From NCBI RefSeq assembly GCF_029873255.1, contig NZ_CP123622.1, positions 2,331,001 through 2,395,000 of the forward strand: a DNA stretch of 64,000 nucleotides, given 5' to 3'. Positions within the stretch are counted from its first letter, which is position 1. Each line of letters opens with the position of its first letter. The stretch is from Pigmentibacter sp. JX0631. Lineage in GTDB: Bacteria > Bdellovibrionota_B > Oligoflexia > Silvanigrellales > Silvanigrellaceae. The position numbers and the translations under genes were made by a program. Below the pieces are notes generated by a model, which did not search any database, was not told where the DNA came from, and saw nothing but the letters and a program-made list of their open reading frames with translations. Shown in pieces: positions 18,880 to 27,544 of this stretch.

Positions 18880-20488
18880 CATTTCCTCTAGAAGAAAATT
18901 TATAAAAAAAATTGCCTTGGCTTCTGTTTTAACCGCTTCTAGCGGATATGCTTTGCGAAAAATTACGGCTCAAAAAAAAGAATTATCTATAACTGGTTCT
19001 ATATTAGGAGCTAATGCAAAAATAGGCCATAAAGTAAATACAGAAATTAAAGATATTAAATTTTCAGCAGTCGAAAAAATAAGTACACTAATAATTGGTG
19101 GTGGAGTAGCAGGATTATCTGCTGGCTGGTGGTTAAAAAAAAATAATTACAAAGATTTTAAAATTTTAGAAATGAATGCAGAAGTTGGCGGTAATTCTTT
19201 TTATTCTGAAAATAATATTTCGAAATATCCTTGGGGTGCGCATTATTTAGTCATGCCAACAAATGAATCTATTTATCTAAAAATTTTATTAGAAGAAATG
19301 CGAGTTATTAAAGGGTATAAAAATTCTTTACCAATTTATGATGAATTTTCTTTATGCGCCGACCCACAGGAAAGATTGTTTTTCCAAGGAGAGTGGCAAG
19401 AAGGATTGTTACCTTATAAGGGTGTATCAGAATTAGATAAACAACAATATAAAGAATTTTTTACTCTAATAGAAAGATTAAAAAACCAAAAAGGAGCTGA
19501 CAATAAACCGCTGTTTGCTATCCCAATAGATTATAGTTCCCAAGATAATGAATATTTAAATTTAGATCATATTTCCATGGCAGAATTTATGCACCAAAAA
19601 GGCTGGAATTCAAAAACATTAACTTGGTACATTAATTACTGCTGTCGGGACGATTTTGGAATGGGATATGAAAAAGTTTCTGCTTGGGCAGGGTTACATT
19701 ACTTTGCTGCACGTAATGGGAGAGCTGCGAATGCAGAAGCAAATACAGTGCTTACTTGGCCTGAAGGTAATGGATTTTTGGTTAATTATCTTAAAAAGTA
19801 TTCAACAGAAAGTATTGTAAACAATTGTTTTGTTACTTCTATCGAAAATTTTAAAGATTTTTGTAATGTTAATGTTTTTAATACGAAAGATAATACTTAT
19901 ATTCAATATCAAGCAAAGCAAGTAATATTTTGTGCGCCAAGATTTATTGCAAATAAAGTGATAAAAAATTATGAAAAAATGAATTTACCTGAAACCTCAT
20001 CTTGGCTAATAGCAAATATAACTTTGCAGAATGTTCCAGCATCACTATCAACATCAATGGCTTGGGATAACGTCAGTTACTATAGCAATTCTTTAGGATA
20101 TATTGTTGCAAATCATCAAAGTTTAAAAATTCCTAAAAATGATCTTGTGTTAACTTATTATTTACCACTCGACATTCTATCAGCGAAAGAAGAAAGAATG
20201 CTTGCTTTAAAACGCAACTATAATGACTGGCTTAATATTCTTTTATCAGATTTAAATAAAATGCATTCTGAAATTAAAAATTCCATTAAAAATGTTGATT
20301 TTTGGATTTGGGGGCATGGTATGGCAGCACCAGGGATTGGTTTTCTCTGGAGTGAGAAACGGAAAAAACTAATGGAACCATTTGGAAATATTGATTTTGC
20401 TCACTCTGAAATGAGTGGCATTTCATTATTTGAAGAAGCTCAATATAGAGGAATTGAAGCAGCTAAAAAAGTTTTACTTCGGGGATGA
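18869..20488 (+). CDS. Tat-exported FAD/NAD(P)-dependent oxidoreductase (amine-oxidase-like)
   Basis: The ATG at 18869 lies inside the end of the preceding gene, an 11-nt overlap. The product has 539 residues and a twin-arginine signal, SSRRKFIKKIAL, then a small hydrophobic stretch. A Rossmann FAD site follows: LIIGGGVAGLSAGWWL, with EMNAEVGGNS and a conserved YPWGAHYL. Near the C-terminus FWIWGHGMAAPGIGF and HSEMSGISLFEEAQYRG look like the second FAD-contacting region of flavin amine oxidases and phytoene-desaturase-like enzymes. Tat export implies folding with FAD before transport to the periplasm. Tight coupling to an aminopropyltransferase-like gene suggests oxidation of a polyamine or related amine. 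The substrate is inference. Confidence 0.83.
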   Translation: MSSNISSRRKFIKKIALASVLTASSGYALRKITAQKKELSITGSILGANAKIGHKVNTEIKDIKFSAVEKISTLIIGGGVAGLSAGWWLKKNNYKDFKILEMNAEVGGNSFYSENNISKYPWGAHYLVMPTNESIYLKILLEEMRVIKGYKNSLPIYDEFSLCADPQERLFFQGEWQEGLLPYKGVSELDKQQYKEFFTLIERLKNQKGADNKPLFAIPIDYSSQDNEYLNLDHISMAEFMHQKGWNSKTLTWYINYCCRDDFGMGYEKVSAWAGLHYFAARNGRAANAEANTVLTWPEGNGFLVNYLKKYSTESIVNNCFVTSIENFKDFCNVNVFNTKDNTYIQYQAKQVIFCAPRFIANKVIKNYEKMNLPETSSWLIANITLQNVPASLSTSMAWDNVSYYSNSLGYIVANHQSLKIPKNDLVLTYYLPLDILSAKEERMLALKRNYNDWLNILLSDLNKMHSEIKNSIKNVDFWIWGHGMAAPGIGFLWSEKRKKLMEPFGNIDFAHSEMSGISLFEEAQYRGIEAAKKVLLRG

Positions 20489-20847
20489 AGGAAAGGTGGG
20501 AGAAAGGTATGGTATTAGATATGATTAAATTATTAATTGATTTTGGAAATAGCCTTTAAAGCATGTTCTAAAAATAAATATTTTTTTACTAGACTTTAGT
20601 TACTTTTTTTATCACCATTTACTCAATAAATATCTATAAATTTTTAAAAATTATTCATTTTTTAATAAAATTGTAAGTTAAATTTATTTGACATTTTGTT
20701 TAGAAAAATAGTAATAGTTAAATGTAGATAATATTTTTAATTGTTTTTTATTAATAAAATATTTTTATAATATAGGAAGTTAAAATAAATTATAATTCTA
20801 ATTGCAAAAGAAATTAGCATAAGAAATACTAGATAAGGAAAAGTCTT
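20489..20847. other. AT-rich intergenic region, no gene supported
   Basis: This 359-bp stretch has long A/T runs. A 24-codon frame (ATG 20485, overlapping the preceding stop as ATGA) is possible but has no protein-like character. I see no strong hairpin with a T-run. A promoter for the TTG-initiated gene at 20848 probably lies in the last 100 bp. Confidence 0.4.
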
Positions 20848-21846
20848 TTGAAAGCATATGAGATTAATAATTTTGGTGATGAAAATGTTTTTCAAAAAGT
20901 TGATATTGATATCCCCAAAATAAAAGATTATGAAGTTTTAGTTAAAGTTATAGCTACAAGTGTTAATCCAATTGATTATAAATTGCGTAGAGGTGATGCT
21001 CCAAATTTTGTAAAATTTCCAGCAATTTTACATGTCGACTTTTCAGGTGAAATTGTTGAAATTGGTACAAATGTAAGAAAAAATTTTCCTGAATATAAAA
21101 TAGGTTTAAAAGTATATGGGTTAGCCGGAGGTATTTTAAATAAATCTGGAGCATTAGCTGAATATATAGCTGTTAATATTTTTCAAATTGATTTAGTACC
21201 AGAAAATATTAGTAGTATTCAAATCGCATCTGTGCCATTAGCTGCTTTAACAGCTTGGGAATGTATTTTAGATCGAATTAAATTGAAAAGAAATTCTAAA
21301 ATATTAATTCATGGGGGTGCCGGAAGTGTAGGAAATTTTGCCATCCAATTTGCAAAAATGAAAAATGCTGTAGTTTACACAACTGTTAGTAGTAATGAAA
21401 AGTTAGAAATTGCTAAAAGAGCGGGTGCAGATTTTGTAATAAATTACAAGTTAAATTCTAAAGAAGAATATGTAAGAGAATATACAGATAATAATGGATT
21501 TGACTTTGTAATTGATACAGTTGGGCAAGAAAACTTTTATTCTGCAGTATACTGTACAAAATTCAAGGGACATATAGTATCAACTCTAGCTAGAAATTCA
21601 TTTGATTTATTGGAATCATCATCTAAAGGATTAAACATTCATCTAGTAAATGTAATGATACCATTAATTAAAAATTTAAATTTAATTCAGCAAAACAATA
21701 ATTTAAAAAAAATATCAAATTACTTAAAAAATAAAAAATTATTGCTTAATATAGACAAAAAAGTTTTTAATTTTAGTGAAGTTAGTCTTGCTCATAAATA
21801 TGCAGAAAGTGGTAGTTCATTAGGAAAAGTTTGTATTAAATTTTGA
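20848..21846 (+). CDS. Zinc-independent medium-chain alcohol dehydrogenase / quinone oxidoreductase
   Basis: This 332-residue MDR protein begins MKAYEINNFG, with the N-terminal GroES-like fold (VIATSVNPIDYKLRRGDAP, VDFSGEIVEIG). The NADP-binding Rossmann fold shows KILIHGGAGSVGNFAIQFAK near residues 150-170. The structural-zinc cysteines and catalytic-zinc ligands of true alcohol dehydrogenases are absent, which fits the quinone oxidoreductase/zeta-crystallin branch. Such enzymes reduce quinones or enones with NADPH in the cytoplasm. Translation begins at TTG 20848 with ATAAGGA about 10 nt upstream. It is monocistronic. Confidence 0.9.
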   Translation: MKAYEINNFGDENVFQKVDIDIPKIKDYEVLVKVIATSVNPIDYKLRRGDAPNFVKFPAILHVDFSGEIVEIGTNVRKNFPEYKIGLKVYGLAGGILNKSGALAEYIAVNIFQIDLVPENISSIQIASVPLAALTAWECILDRIKLKRNSKILIHGGAGSVGNFAIQFAKMKNAVVYTTVSSNEKLEIAKRAGADFVINYKLNSKEEYVREYTDNNGFDFVIDTVGQENFYSAVYCTKFKGHIVSTLARNSFDLLESSSKGLNIHLVNVMIPLIKNLNLIQQNNNLKKISNYLKNKKLLLNIDKKVFNFSEVSLAHKYAESGSSLGKVCIKF

Positions 21847-21965
21847 ATTATGAATTCAGGAAAATTATTGCATAGCAAAAAATATTAGTATTTATTAATT
21901 TTTTTTGTTATTTTAAATTTATGAAGATTAATTTTAATTTTTCGCTTGAAAAATGCACAGATAAA

Positions 21966-23285
21966 TCAATTAACCTCTCTCTCAAATTTACTACTATGTG
22001 GAGTAGGTAGTTCGGAACTTTTGTGTGAGTGAGAGTAATATTTAATAAAGCGATGTCCAAGGGTATCAAAGAAAACAGCCCCTTTATATCCTAAAGCAGT
22101 TAATTCTTTTTCTAATTTTGCATCACTCATCTGACAATTAGCAAAGTAGAAATATTTTTCATCAAATATATCAGCTTTCAGCATGATAAATCTTTGTGCA
22201 AGAAGCATAGAGTTAATTATGATTGGATTTCTAGTATTAATTGCATTACCCAAATTTTGGGACATGTAGTCAGAAAAAACAGAATCCTCGGTTGGTAAAT
22301 TTTTTGAATGTTTTTCATTCAGATAGTAATTATATACCTTATTTCTTTTTTGATATCTTTCAAGCATATCAAATAAAACAATATCAAAAAATAAAGCACC
22401 TTTGTTTCCTAAGATGGCGGAACATTCAGGTCTAACTGACATCTTTGCAGCTGAAAAATAATATGAATCATGGGATTGTGTATATATTGATGGTGTTGTT
22501 GAAAGATTAAGCTTTTGATTGGCAAAACTCGATGCAACTCTTCCGTGTTCAAGATTTGATAGAGCAAAGTATTCTTCATAAACAGAGCTATTCATATATG
22601 ATTTTATAGCAATATATTTAGCGCCAAATTCAGGAATTTCACTTAAAGTTGAAATTTTTTCCGTAATTCTAGTATTCGTATCAACATATAAGCCACCATA
22701 TAAAAGTAAAGCAATTAACCTTAATGCGTCGGTACTATAGGCGGTTTTCTTAAAGTAACCACTATTTTCACCATAAATCATTTGAATGATTTCATTTCGT
22801 TTGTTTATACTGAGATAGCTACAACTAGGCGTATTTTTAAATTCATTTAATAGATCACTTACGCTCTTTACAGTGAACTTAATGGGTGGAATAGTATTTT
22901 CTGACAGTATTTTTAGTGATCTATTTGTTATTTCAATTTTTTCTGCATCAACCCAAAATATTCCTTCTGCATTTAATTTTTTTAAATTAGATAAAAAGTA
23001 AAGTTGAATTTTTTTTGGTATTTCTTTGCCTAAATAAAACGTATGAACTAGTTTTTTGTTTAAAGAAACACCAGTAATATTTTTGAGATGTATAATATTA
23101 TTATTTATTGTTCTTGCGGGATAAGATGTTTTACTTGCAAAACCAAGTGAACGACAGGTGGGGCAAATGTCACATGTATAAGAAATATTATTTTGAATAA
23201 ATTCACTTTTCTTGTTGCAAATAATGCAATTAGTTTCAAAATACTTATGAGGATTTAAAATAGTTTTCTTTTTAAATAGACGCAT
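21966..23285 (-). CDS. DXD glycosyltransferase with N-terminal zinc ribbon
   Basis: This 439-residue protein starts with basic residues and a Cys cluster, NCIICNKKSE then TCDICPTCRS (about 19-48), a plausible zinc ribbon. The catalytic core resembles the Gly_transf_sug/OCH1 and large-clostridial-toxin type: an IFWVDAEKIE segment near 115, then AYSTDALRLIALLLYGGLYVDTNTRI near 180-205, whose last part holds a DxN motif in place of DxD. The order Thr-Asp-x-x-Arg followed by YGGLYVD is typical of these retaining enzymes. There is no signal peptide. Members act in capsule and LPS synthesis or as host-modifying toxins. A zinc ribbon fused at this end is unusual. The gene is solitary, with AT-rich flanks. 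Confidence 0.75.
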   Translation of the reverse strand: MRLFKKKTILNPHKYFETNCIICNKKSEFIQNNISYTCDICPTCRSLGFASKTSYPARTINNNIIHLKNITGVSLNKKLVHTFYLGKEIPKKIQLYFLSNLKKLNAEGIFWVDAEKIEITNRSLKILSENTIPPIKFTVKSVSDLLNEFKNTPSCSYLSINKRNEIIQMIYGENSGYFKKTAYSTDALRLIALLLYGGLYVDTNTRITEKISTLSEIPEFGAKYIAIKSYMNSSVYEEYFALSNLEHGRVASSFANQKLNLSTTPSIYTQSHDSYYFSAAKMSVRPECSAILGNKGALFFDIVLFDMLERYQKRNKVYNYYLNEKHSKNLPTEDSVFSDYMSQNLGNAINTRNPIIINSMLLAQRFIMLKADIFDEKYFYFANCQMSDAKLEKELTALGYKGAVFFDTLGHRFIKYYSHSHKSSELPTPHSSKFEREVN

Positions 23286-23676
23286 CCTTGCTCTCCTATA
23301 CTATTCTATAAATATTTAATGTTGCATATCATTTTGTCTGATATACTTCTTTTAAATATTTGGATTACATTAATTTATAAATTTTAATTGCACAACAACA
23401 TTTTTTTATATTTTATAATTATCTTAAAAATTAGTTATTTAATTATTTTAAATTAACAATTGAGTAAATGTAAAACAATTAATTAAAAAACAAATTGGAA
23501 GGTTAAAAAATTAAGCAATGATTGGTTAATAGCGACTATAAAAATCAATAATATCAATATGTTAAAAATTGTATTTTAATAAAGTTCATGAAAAAAAAGA
23601 TTATTTTTTTTTTATTCAATCCGAAAAGACCGGAGAAGCCTTTATAGCGTTGAAATGTAAAGGATGGTGATAAAGT
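23286..23676. other. AT-rich intergenic region between divergent genes
   Basis: The region is 391 bp and strongly A/T-biased. It separates the glycosyltransferase (minus) from the subtilase (plus) and must hold both promoters. An A-run/T-run inverted repeat lies at about 23588-23616 (TGAAAAAAAAGA then a T10 run). It could form a weak hairpin in the leader of the protease mRNA. No ORF is supported. Confidence 0.35.
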
Positions 23677-25647
23677 ATGAAAGAACCTACTCCTTCAATT
23701 TTAAAAATTTTTTTATCAGTTAGTATTGCTTTCTTATTTTCGTGTAGTAATTCAAAGAAAGAAAATACTGGTAATGGTAATAGTAAAGCTAAATTTAGAA
23801 TTTGTACATTTGAGAATTCAAAATACAATCAAGGTTTGCCAAATCCATTTTGTACAGATCTAAATAACAATTCATTAAATCCTTTAGGAAAGTATGAATG
23901 GCATTTAAAAAATACAGGTCGTAATGTTTTTTCTTCGCAAAATCCTTCTGCTAACGAAGATATAAATGTTTATGATGTTCTTAATACTTCTTGTTTAAGT
24001 GGAAAGAATATTCCTGTTGCCATTGTCGATTCTGGTTTAGAGATGTTACATCCTTCCTTACTACCTAACGTAAATAATTCTGGTAAAGTTCAATCTATTA
24101 ATTTTTTAGCTAATGAAATAAATAATCAATGCATTAATGATCCTACACCCGATTCAAGCGTAACAACAGATCATGGTACCATGGTTGCTGGAATTGTTGG
24201 GATGAGAAGTAATCTAGGATATGGTGGTAGTGGCGTCGCTCCACTTGTTTTACTTTCCGGATATAATTTAACAAGCAGTGCAGAAACCCAAACAATTTCC
24301 AACTTTGGAGATTCTTTAGGACAAAGCGATGAGTCGAAGAATAATTACATTTTTAATATGAGTTTTGGCTCAAAATCAGATATTCCTATTCAATTTGACT
24401 ATGTATATCAATTATTAGCCGATGGAATTTTTCTTGAAGGAGTGAATTCCTTACGAAATGGGAAAGGTGCTATTTTTGTAAAATCTGCTGGAAATTCATT
24501 TAAAGATTATAGCTCTTCAGTATCATTCTTAAATTGTGCAAATGCTAATATTATTGGAATTACCTGCATTCCTGCCAATATGGATCCTGTTAATACTCTT
24601 CCTTATGTTATTGTTGTAGGAAGTAGCAATGCTTCTGGAAAGCACGCTAGTTATTCAAGTACGGGCTCAAATCTTTGGGTATCTGCTCCTGGTGGTGAGT
24701 ATGGTTTAGATAAAAATTGGATAGTTAGTAAATATGATAGTACATTGCCTCCTTTTTCTATAAGTTCTACTGATGTGTTATTTTTTCCAGCAATTATTAC
24801 AACAGATCTTTCTGGTAGTCATAGAGGTTACAGTTTACCTTTTTTTGGAAAATTAAATTATGATAAAGCTATTTTTATTAAAAATTCATTTAATGCTGGT
24901 TTAGCATTAGATGATGACGGAAAAATACTGAATTCTAATTACAATTATGTAGCTACAATGAATGGAACTTCTTCAGCTGCACCAATAGTTTCTGGAGTTG
25001 TTGCTTTACTATTAGAGGCAAATCCTAAATTAACATGGAGAGATGTGAAACATATTTTAGCTTCTACTGCAAAACAAATTGATCCAGGATTGTCTGCAAA
25101 AAATTCTGCAATTGGTGGCGGTGTTCTTTATACCTTTGAACAAGGTTGGGTGAAAAATGCTGCCGATTATTTTTTCTCGAATACCTATGGATTTGGGAGG
25201 GTTGATGCAGGCAGAGCGGTTGCGATGGCAAAAACCTATATCTTAGGATCGCTTGGAAAATTTATTGAAACAAATTTTTTCTCCCCTTCTATTACTTTGC
25301 CTATTAATGTTCCGTTAGGTCTCAACGGAACAGACGATCAAATTAAAATAAACGTCACAAATTTCCTTACTATTGAATCTGTTACTTTGTCGGTTTCAGG
25401 TACTAGCAATTACTTGGCGGATGTAGCTATTGAAGTTTATTCTCCTTCTGGAACGAAAAGTATCGTTTGGAATGCTGGTAATTCAGCGACAAGTAGCACT
25501 GCTAAATTTTTAAATACACATATATCTTCAAATGCGTTTTATGGTGAAAATTCCCATGGGACTTGGGTAGTAAAAATAATTTGTACTGGGATTAGAGCTA
25601 CCAACGCAAAATTTAGTGATGTAAAATTAAAAATTTCTGGGCATTAA
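23677..25647 (+). CDS. Subtilisin-like serine protease (S8) lipoprotein with C-terminal P-domain
   Basis: The 656-residue product has a lipoprotein signal with lipobox LFSCS (Cys near residue 23). The S8 triad is clear: Asp in PVAIVDSGLEMLHPS (near 112), His in TDHGTMVAGIVGM (near 167) and Ser in MNGTSSAAPIVSGVVALLLE (near 431). The oxyanion Asn lies in VKSAGNSFKDYS (near 272). A P/proprotein-convertase domain follows (about 530-656), with VSGTSNYLADVAIEVYSPSG and HGTWVVKI. There is little room for the usual N-terminal inhibitory propeptide: only about 85 residues lie between lipobox and catalytic core, without an I9-like pattern. The next gene may supply this function. It is probably a surface protease. 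Confidence 0.93.
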   Translation: MKEPTPSILKIFLSVSIAFLFSCSNSKKENTGNGNSKAKFRICTFENSKYNQGLPNPFCTDLNNNSLNPLGKYEWHLKNTGRNVFSSQNPSANEDINVYDVLNTSCLSGKNIPVAIVDSGLEMLHPSLLPNVNNSGKVQSINFLANEINNQCINDPTPDSSVTTDHGTMVAGIVGMRSNLGYGGSGVAPLVLLSGYNLTSSAETQTISNFGDSLGQSDESKNNYIFNMSFGSKSDIPIQFDYVYQLLADGIFLEGVNSLRNGKGAIFVKSAGNSFKDYSSSVSFLNCANANIIGITCIPANMDPVNTLPYVIVVGSSNASGKHASYSSTGSNLWVSAPGGEYGLDKNWIVSKYDSTLPPFSISSTDVLFFPAIITTDLSGSHRGYSLPFFGKLNYDKAIFIKNSFNAGLALDDDGKILNSNYNYVATMNGTSSAAPIVSGVVALLLEANPKLTWRDVKHILASTAKQIDPGLSAKNSAIGGGVLYTFEQGWVKNAADYFFSNTYGFGRVDAGRAVAMAKTYILGSLGKFIETNFFSPSITLPINVPLGLNGTDDQIKINVTNFLTIESVTLSVSGTSNYLADVAIEVYSPSGTKSIVWNAGNSATSSTAKFLNTHISSNAFYGENSHGTWVVKIICTGIRATNAKFSDVKLKISGH

Positions 25648-25656
25648 GGAAAAACT

Positions 25657-26277
25657 ATGAAAGTATTACATTTTATTCAACTCTGGATACTGTTTATATT
25701 GATTATTGGCTGCAAAAATATTAATGGAGATTCTTCTATGCAAAATGAATCTCCTTCAATTATTCAGAAAAACTATTCTGAATCTATAAAACAGTATGAA
25801 AATGAAAATATTTCACAAGATAATAATATCTATGTTACTTATAAAAATATTGCAGCAGAAAAAAAAGCTAATTTTCAAAGTGATAAAAATGATGTGTATA
25901 TAAAAAACGATCAGCTTGTCATAGATAATTTTGTAATTTATAAAAAAGAAAAAGAATCTGAAGACAGCGGTTCTGTTAAAAAAAATGATAACTTTGATGT
26001 AGTGTACAATAAAACTTCAGGTAACTTTGCAATTATTACAAACAATATTATTGTTAAAATTCAACCGAGTAAAAAATTAATTTTACCTAATTCAACAAAT
26101 TATAAAATAAAAAAATCATTTAAAAAAATTGGGGTTTATATCATTCAAATACCTTCAAATATAGATATTTCAAAAGTAAAAAATGAGCTTGAAAAAGCAA
26201 ATCACATAGCAGAAGGAAGTGATAGTAAAGTAATTATTGAAACTATAGAACTGGTAAAAGTAAATAAACCGGCTTAA
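25657..26277 (+). CDS. Lipoprotein, possible stand-alone propeptide-like partner of the subtilase
   Basis: The product has 206 residues with a lipobox LIIGCKN (Cys near residue 19), a charged low-complexity middle and a compact C-terminal part of about 80 residues. This part has the order strand-strand-helix-strand: YNKTSGNFAIITNNIIVKI, KKIGVYIIQIPSN, ISKVKNELEKANHIAEG, VIIETIELVKV. The pattern VYIIQIP, then a helix with KNELEK, then a final strand, resembles the I9-type propeptides that chaperone and inhibit subtilisins. The gene starts 9 nt after the protease stop and is surely co-transcribed. The family is not recognised. The propeptide reading is inference from order and secondary-structure pattern. 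Confidence 0.6.
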   Translation: MKVLHFIQLWILFILIIGCKNINGDSSMQNESPSIIQKNYSESIKQYENENISQDNNIYVTYKNIAAEKKANFQSDKNDVYIKNDQLVIDNFVIYKKEKESEDSGSVKKNDNFDVVYNKTSGNFAIITNNIIVKIQPSKKLILPNSTNYKIKKSFKKIGVYIIQIPSNIDISKVKNELEKANHIAEGSDSKVIIETIELVKVNKPA

Positions 26278-26410
26278 ATAAAATTACTTATAAAATACAA
26301 CAAAATTTATACAATATTTTAAGCTTAGTATTAAATAAAAAACAAAATGTTAGAAGTGGACTATTCAAAACAACTGTTTTATAAAAAATTGTTTTTAAAT
26401 GACAATTAAG

Positions 26411-26493
26411 TGGTGCGGATGGGCGGACTCGAACCGCCATGCTTGCGCACACGCCCCTCAAACGTGCGTGTCTACCAATTTCACCACATCCGC
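26411..26493 (-). tRNA. tRNA-Leu (anticodon GAG)
   Basis: Read on the minus strand, the 7-bp acceptor stem GCGGATG/CATCCGC, a D-arm with AATTGGTAGAC, the anticodon stem CACGT/GCGTG around TTGAGGG, a short variable arm and the T-arm GGCGGTTCGAGTCCGCC fold well. The anticodon is GAG. CCA is encoded (26413-26411). It lies antisense to the flanking plus-strand genes. A weak hairpin at about 26367-26396 may end transcription from the upstream plus-strand operon. Confidence 0.95.
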
Positions 26494-26563
26494 AGTGAAG
26501 GCCTTACTACATCAAGCGAGCTTAAAGGTCAACTTGTATTCCGCATTTTATTAGGAAGTCTGA

Positions 26564-27544
26564 ATGAGAAATGGCATAATTTTTTTCTTATTTATAGTAG
26601 CAGTTTTTCTTTTTCCATATTTTTTTCCAAACTCTGCAAAATTAAATGGAACGTTCGCCTTTGTTTTAGGAATTATTTATTCCTTTTCGCTTGGAAATAA
26701 ATATCTTTCCCTAACCCAATCCTGGGGAAAAAGACTTTTAAGCTGGTCAATTGTAGGCTTAGGTTTCGGGATGAATTTAATTACAGTATTAGAAGTCGGT
26801 CGAACGGGTTTAGTGTACTCTATTTTGGGAATATTATTAACAATATTATTTGGTTATGTCCTTGGAAGAACTTTAAAAATAAATCCAGAGCAGTCGTTGC
26901 TAGTTTCATTTGGAACGGCGATTTGTGGTGGTAGTGCAATTGCTGTATTATCGCAATCCATTAAAGCTTCCGGTGCAGCGATTAGTGCCTCACTAGCGGT
27001 TGTATTTTTATATAATGCTTTAGCATTGCTTATTTTCCCCCAGATTGGCTCTTACTTAAATCTTAATCAAGAACAATTTGGTTTATGGAGTGCGCTTGCT
27101 ATTCATGACACAAGTTCAGTAATTGGCGCAAGTTATCAATATGGGGACAAAGCATTAGCTATTGCTACTACAGTAAAATTAGGCAGAGCTTTGTGGATAA
27201 TTCCATTTGCTATTATTATTTCTTCCTTTTATAAAAAAAATTATTTCAATAAAAATTCTCTTAGGGATGAACAACAAAAAAAGAATATCCCTTGGGTAAT
27301 TATAGGCTTTTTATTAGCAGCAGCTTCTGCCACATGGATACCTATCGTAAATAAATATGGATCAATTTTGAATTTAATTTCTAGCAAATTACTTGTTCTT
27401 ACTTTATTTCTAATAGGAACAAATTTAACAAAAGAAGTTATTCAAAAGGTGGGATTAAAACCTTTTATCTTAGGAGGTATTTTATGGGTACTTATATCTG
27501 CGATAACTCTGCAATTGATCATTCTTGGAATTATTAGTATTTAA
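26564..27544 (+). CDS. YeiH-family putative sulfate exporter (UPF0324)
   Basis: This 326-residue protein has about ten membrane helices. Family landmarks are GLGFGMNLITVLEVGRTGLVY, LGRTLKINPEQSLLVSFGTAICGGSAIAVL and LAIHDTSSVIGASYQYG. The GTAICGGSAI and HDTSSVIGA pair is characteristic of YeiH/UPF0324 proteins, annotated as anion (sulfate-like) exporters from family context. The ATG at 26564 is preceded by the weak site AGGAAG. The stop overlaps the stop of the convergent MFS gene by 4 nt. Confidence 0.9.
   Translation: MRNGIIFFLFIVAVFLFPYFFPNSAKLNGTFAFVLGIIYSFSLGNKYLSLTQSWGKRLLSWSIVGLGFGMNLITVLEVGRTGLVYSILGILLTILFGYVLGRTLKINPEQSLLVSFGTAICGGSAIAVLSQSIKASGAAISASLAVVFLYNALALLIFPQIGSYLNLNQEQFGLWSALAIHDTSSVIGASYQYGDKALAIATTVKLGRALWIIPFAIIISSFYKKNYFNKNSLRDEQQKKNIPWVIIGFLLAAASATWIPIVNKYGSILNLISSKLLVLTLFLIGTNLTKEVIQKVGLKPFILGGILWVLISAITLQLIILGIISI

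Noticed and set aside
20485-20559. 24-codon frame overlapping the end of the FAD oxidoreductase gene (ATGA)
   Set aside because: Too short, no family character and no clear ribosome site.
26410-26700. A 96-codon plus-strand frame starting MVRMGGLEPP
   Set aside because: It is the antisense of the tRNA-Leu gene; this GGLEPP-type product is a known artefact of translating tRNA complements.
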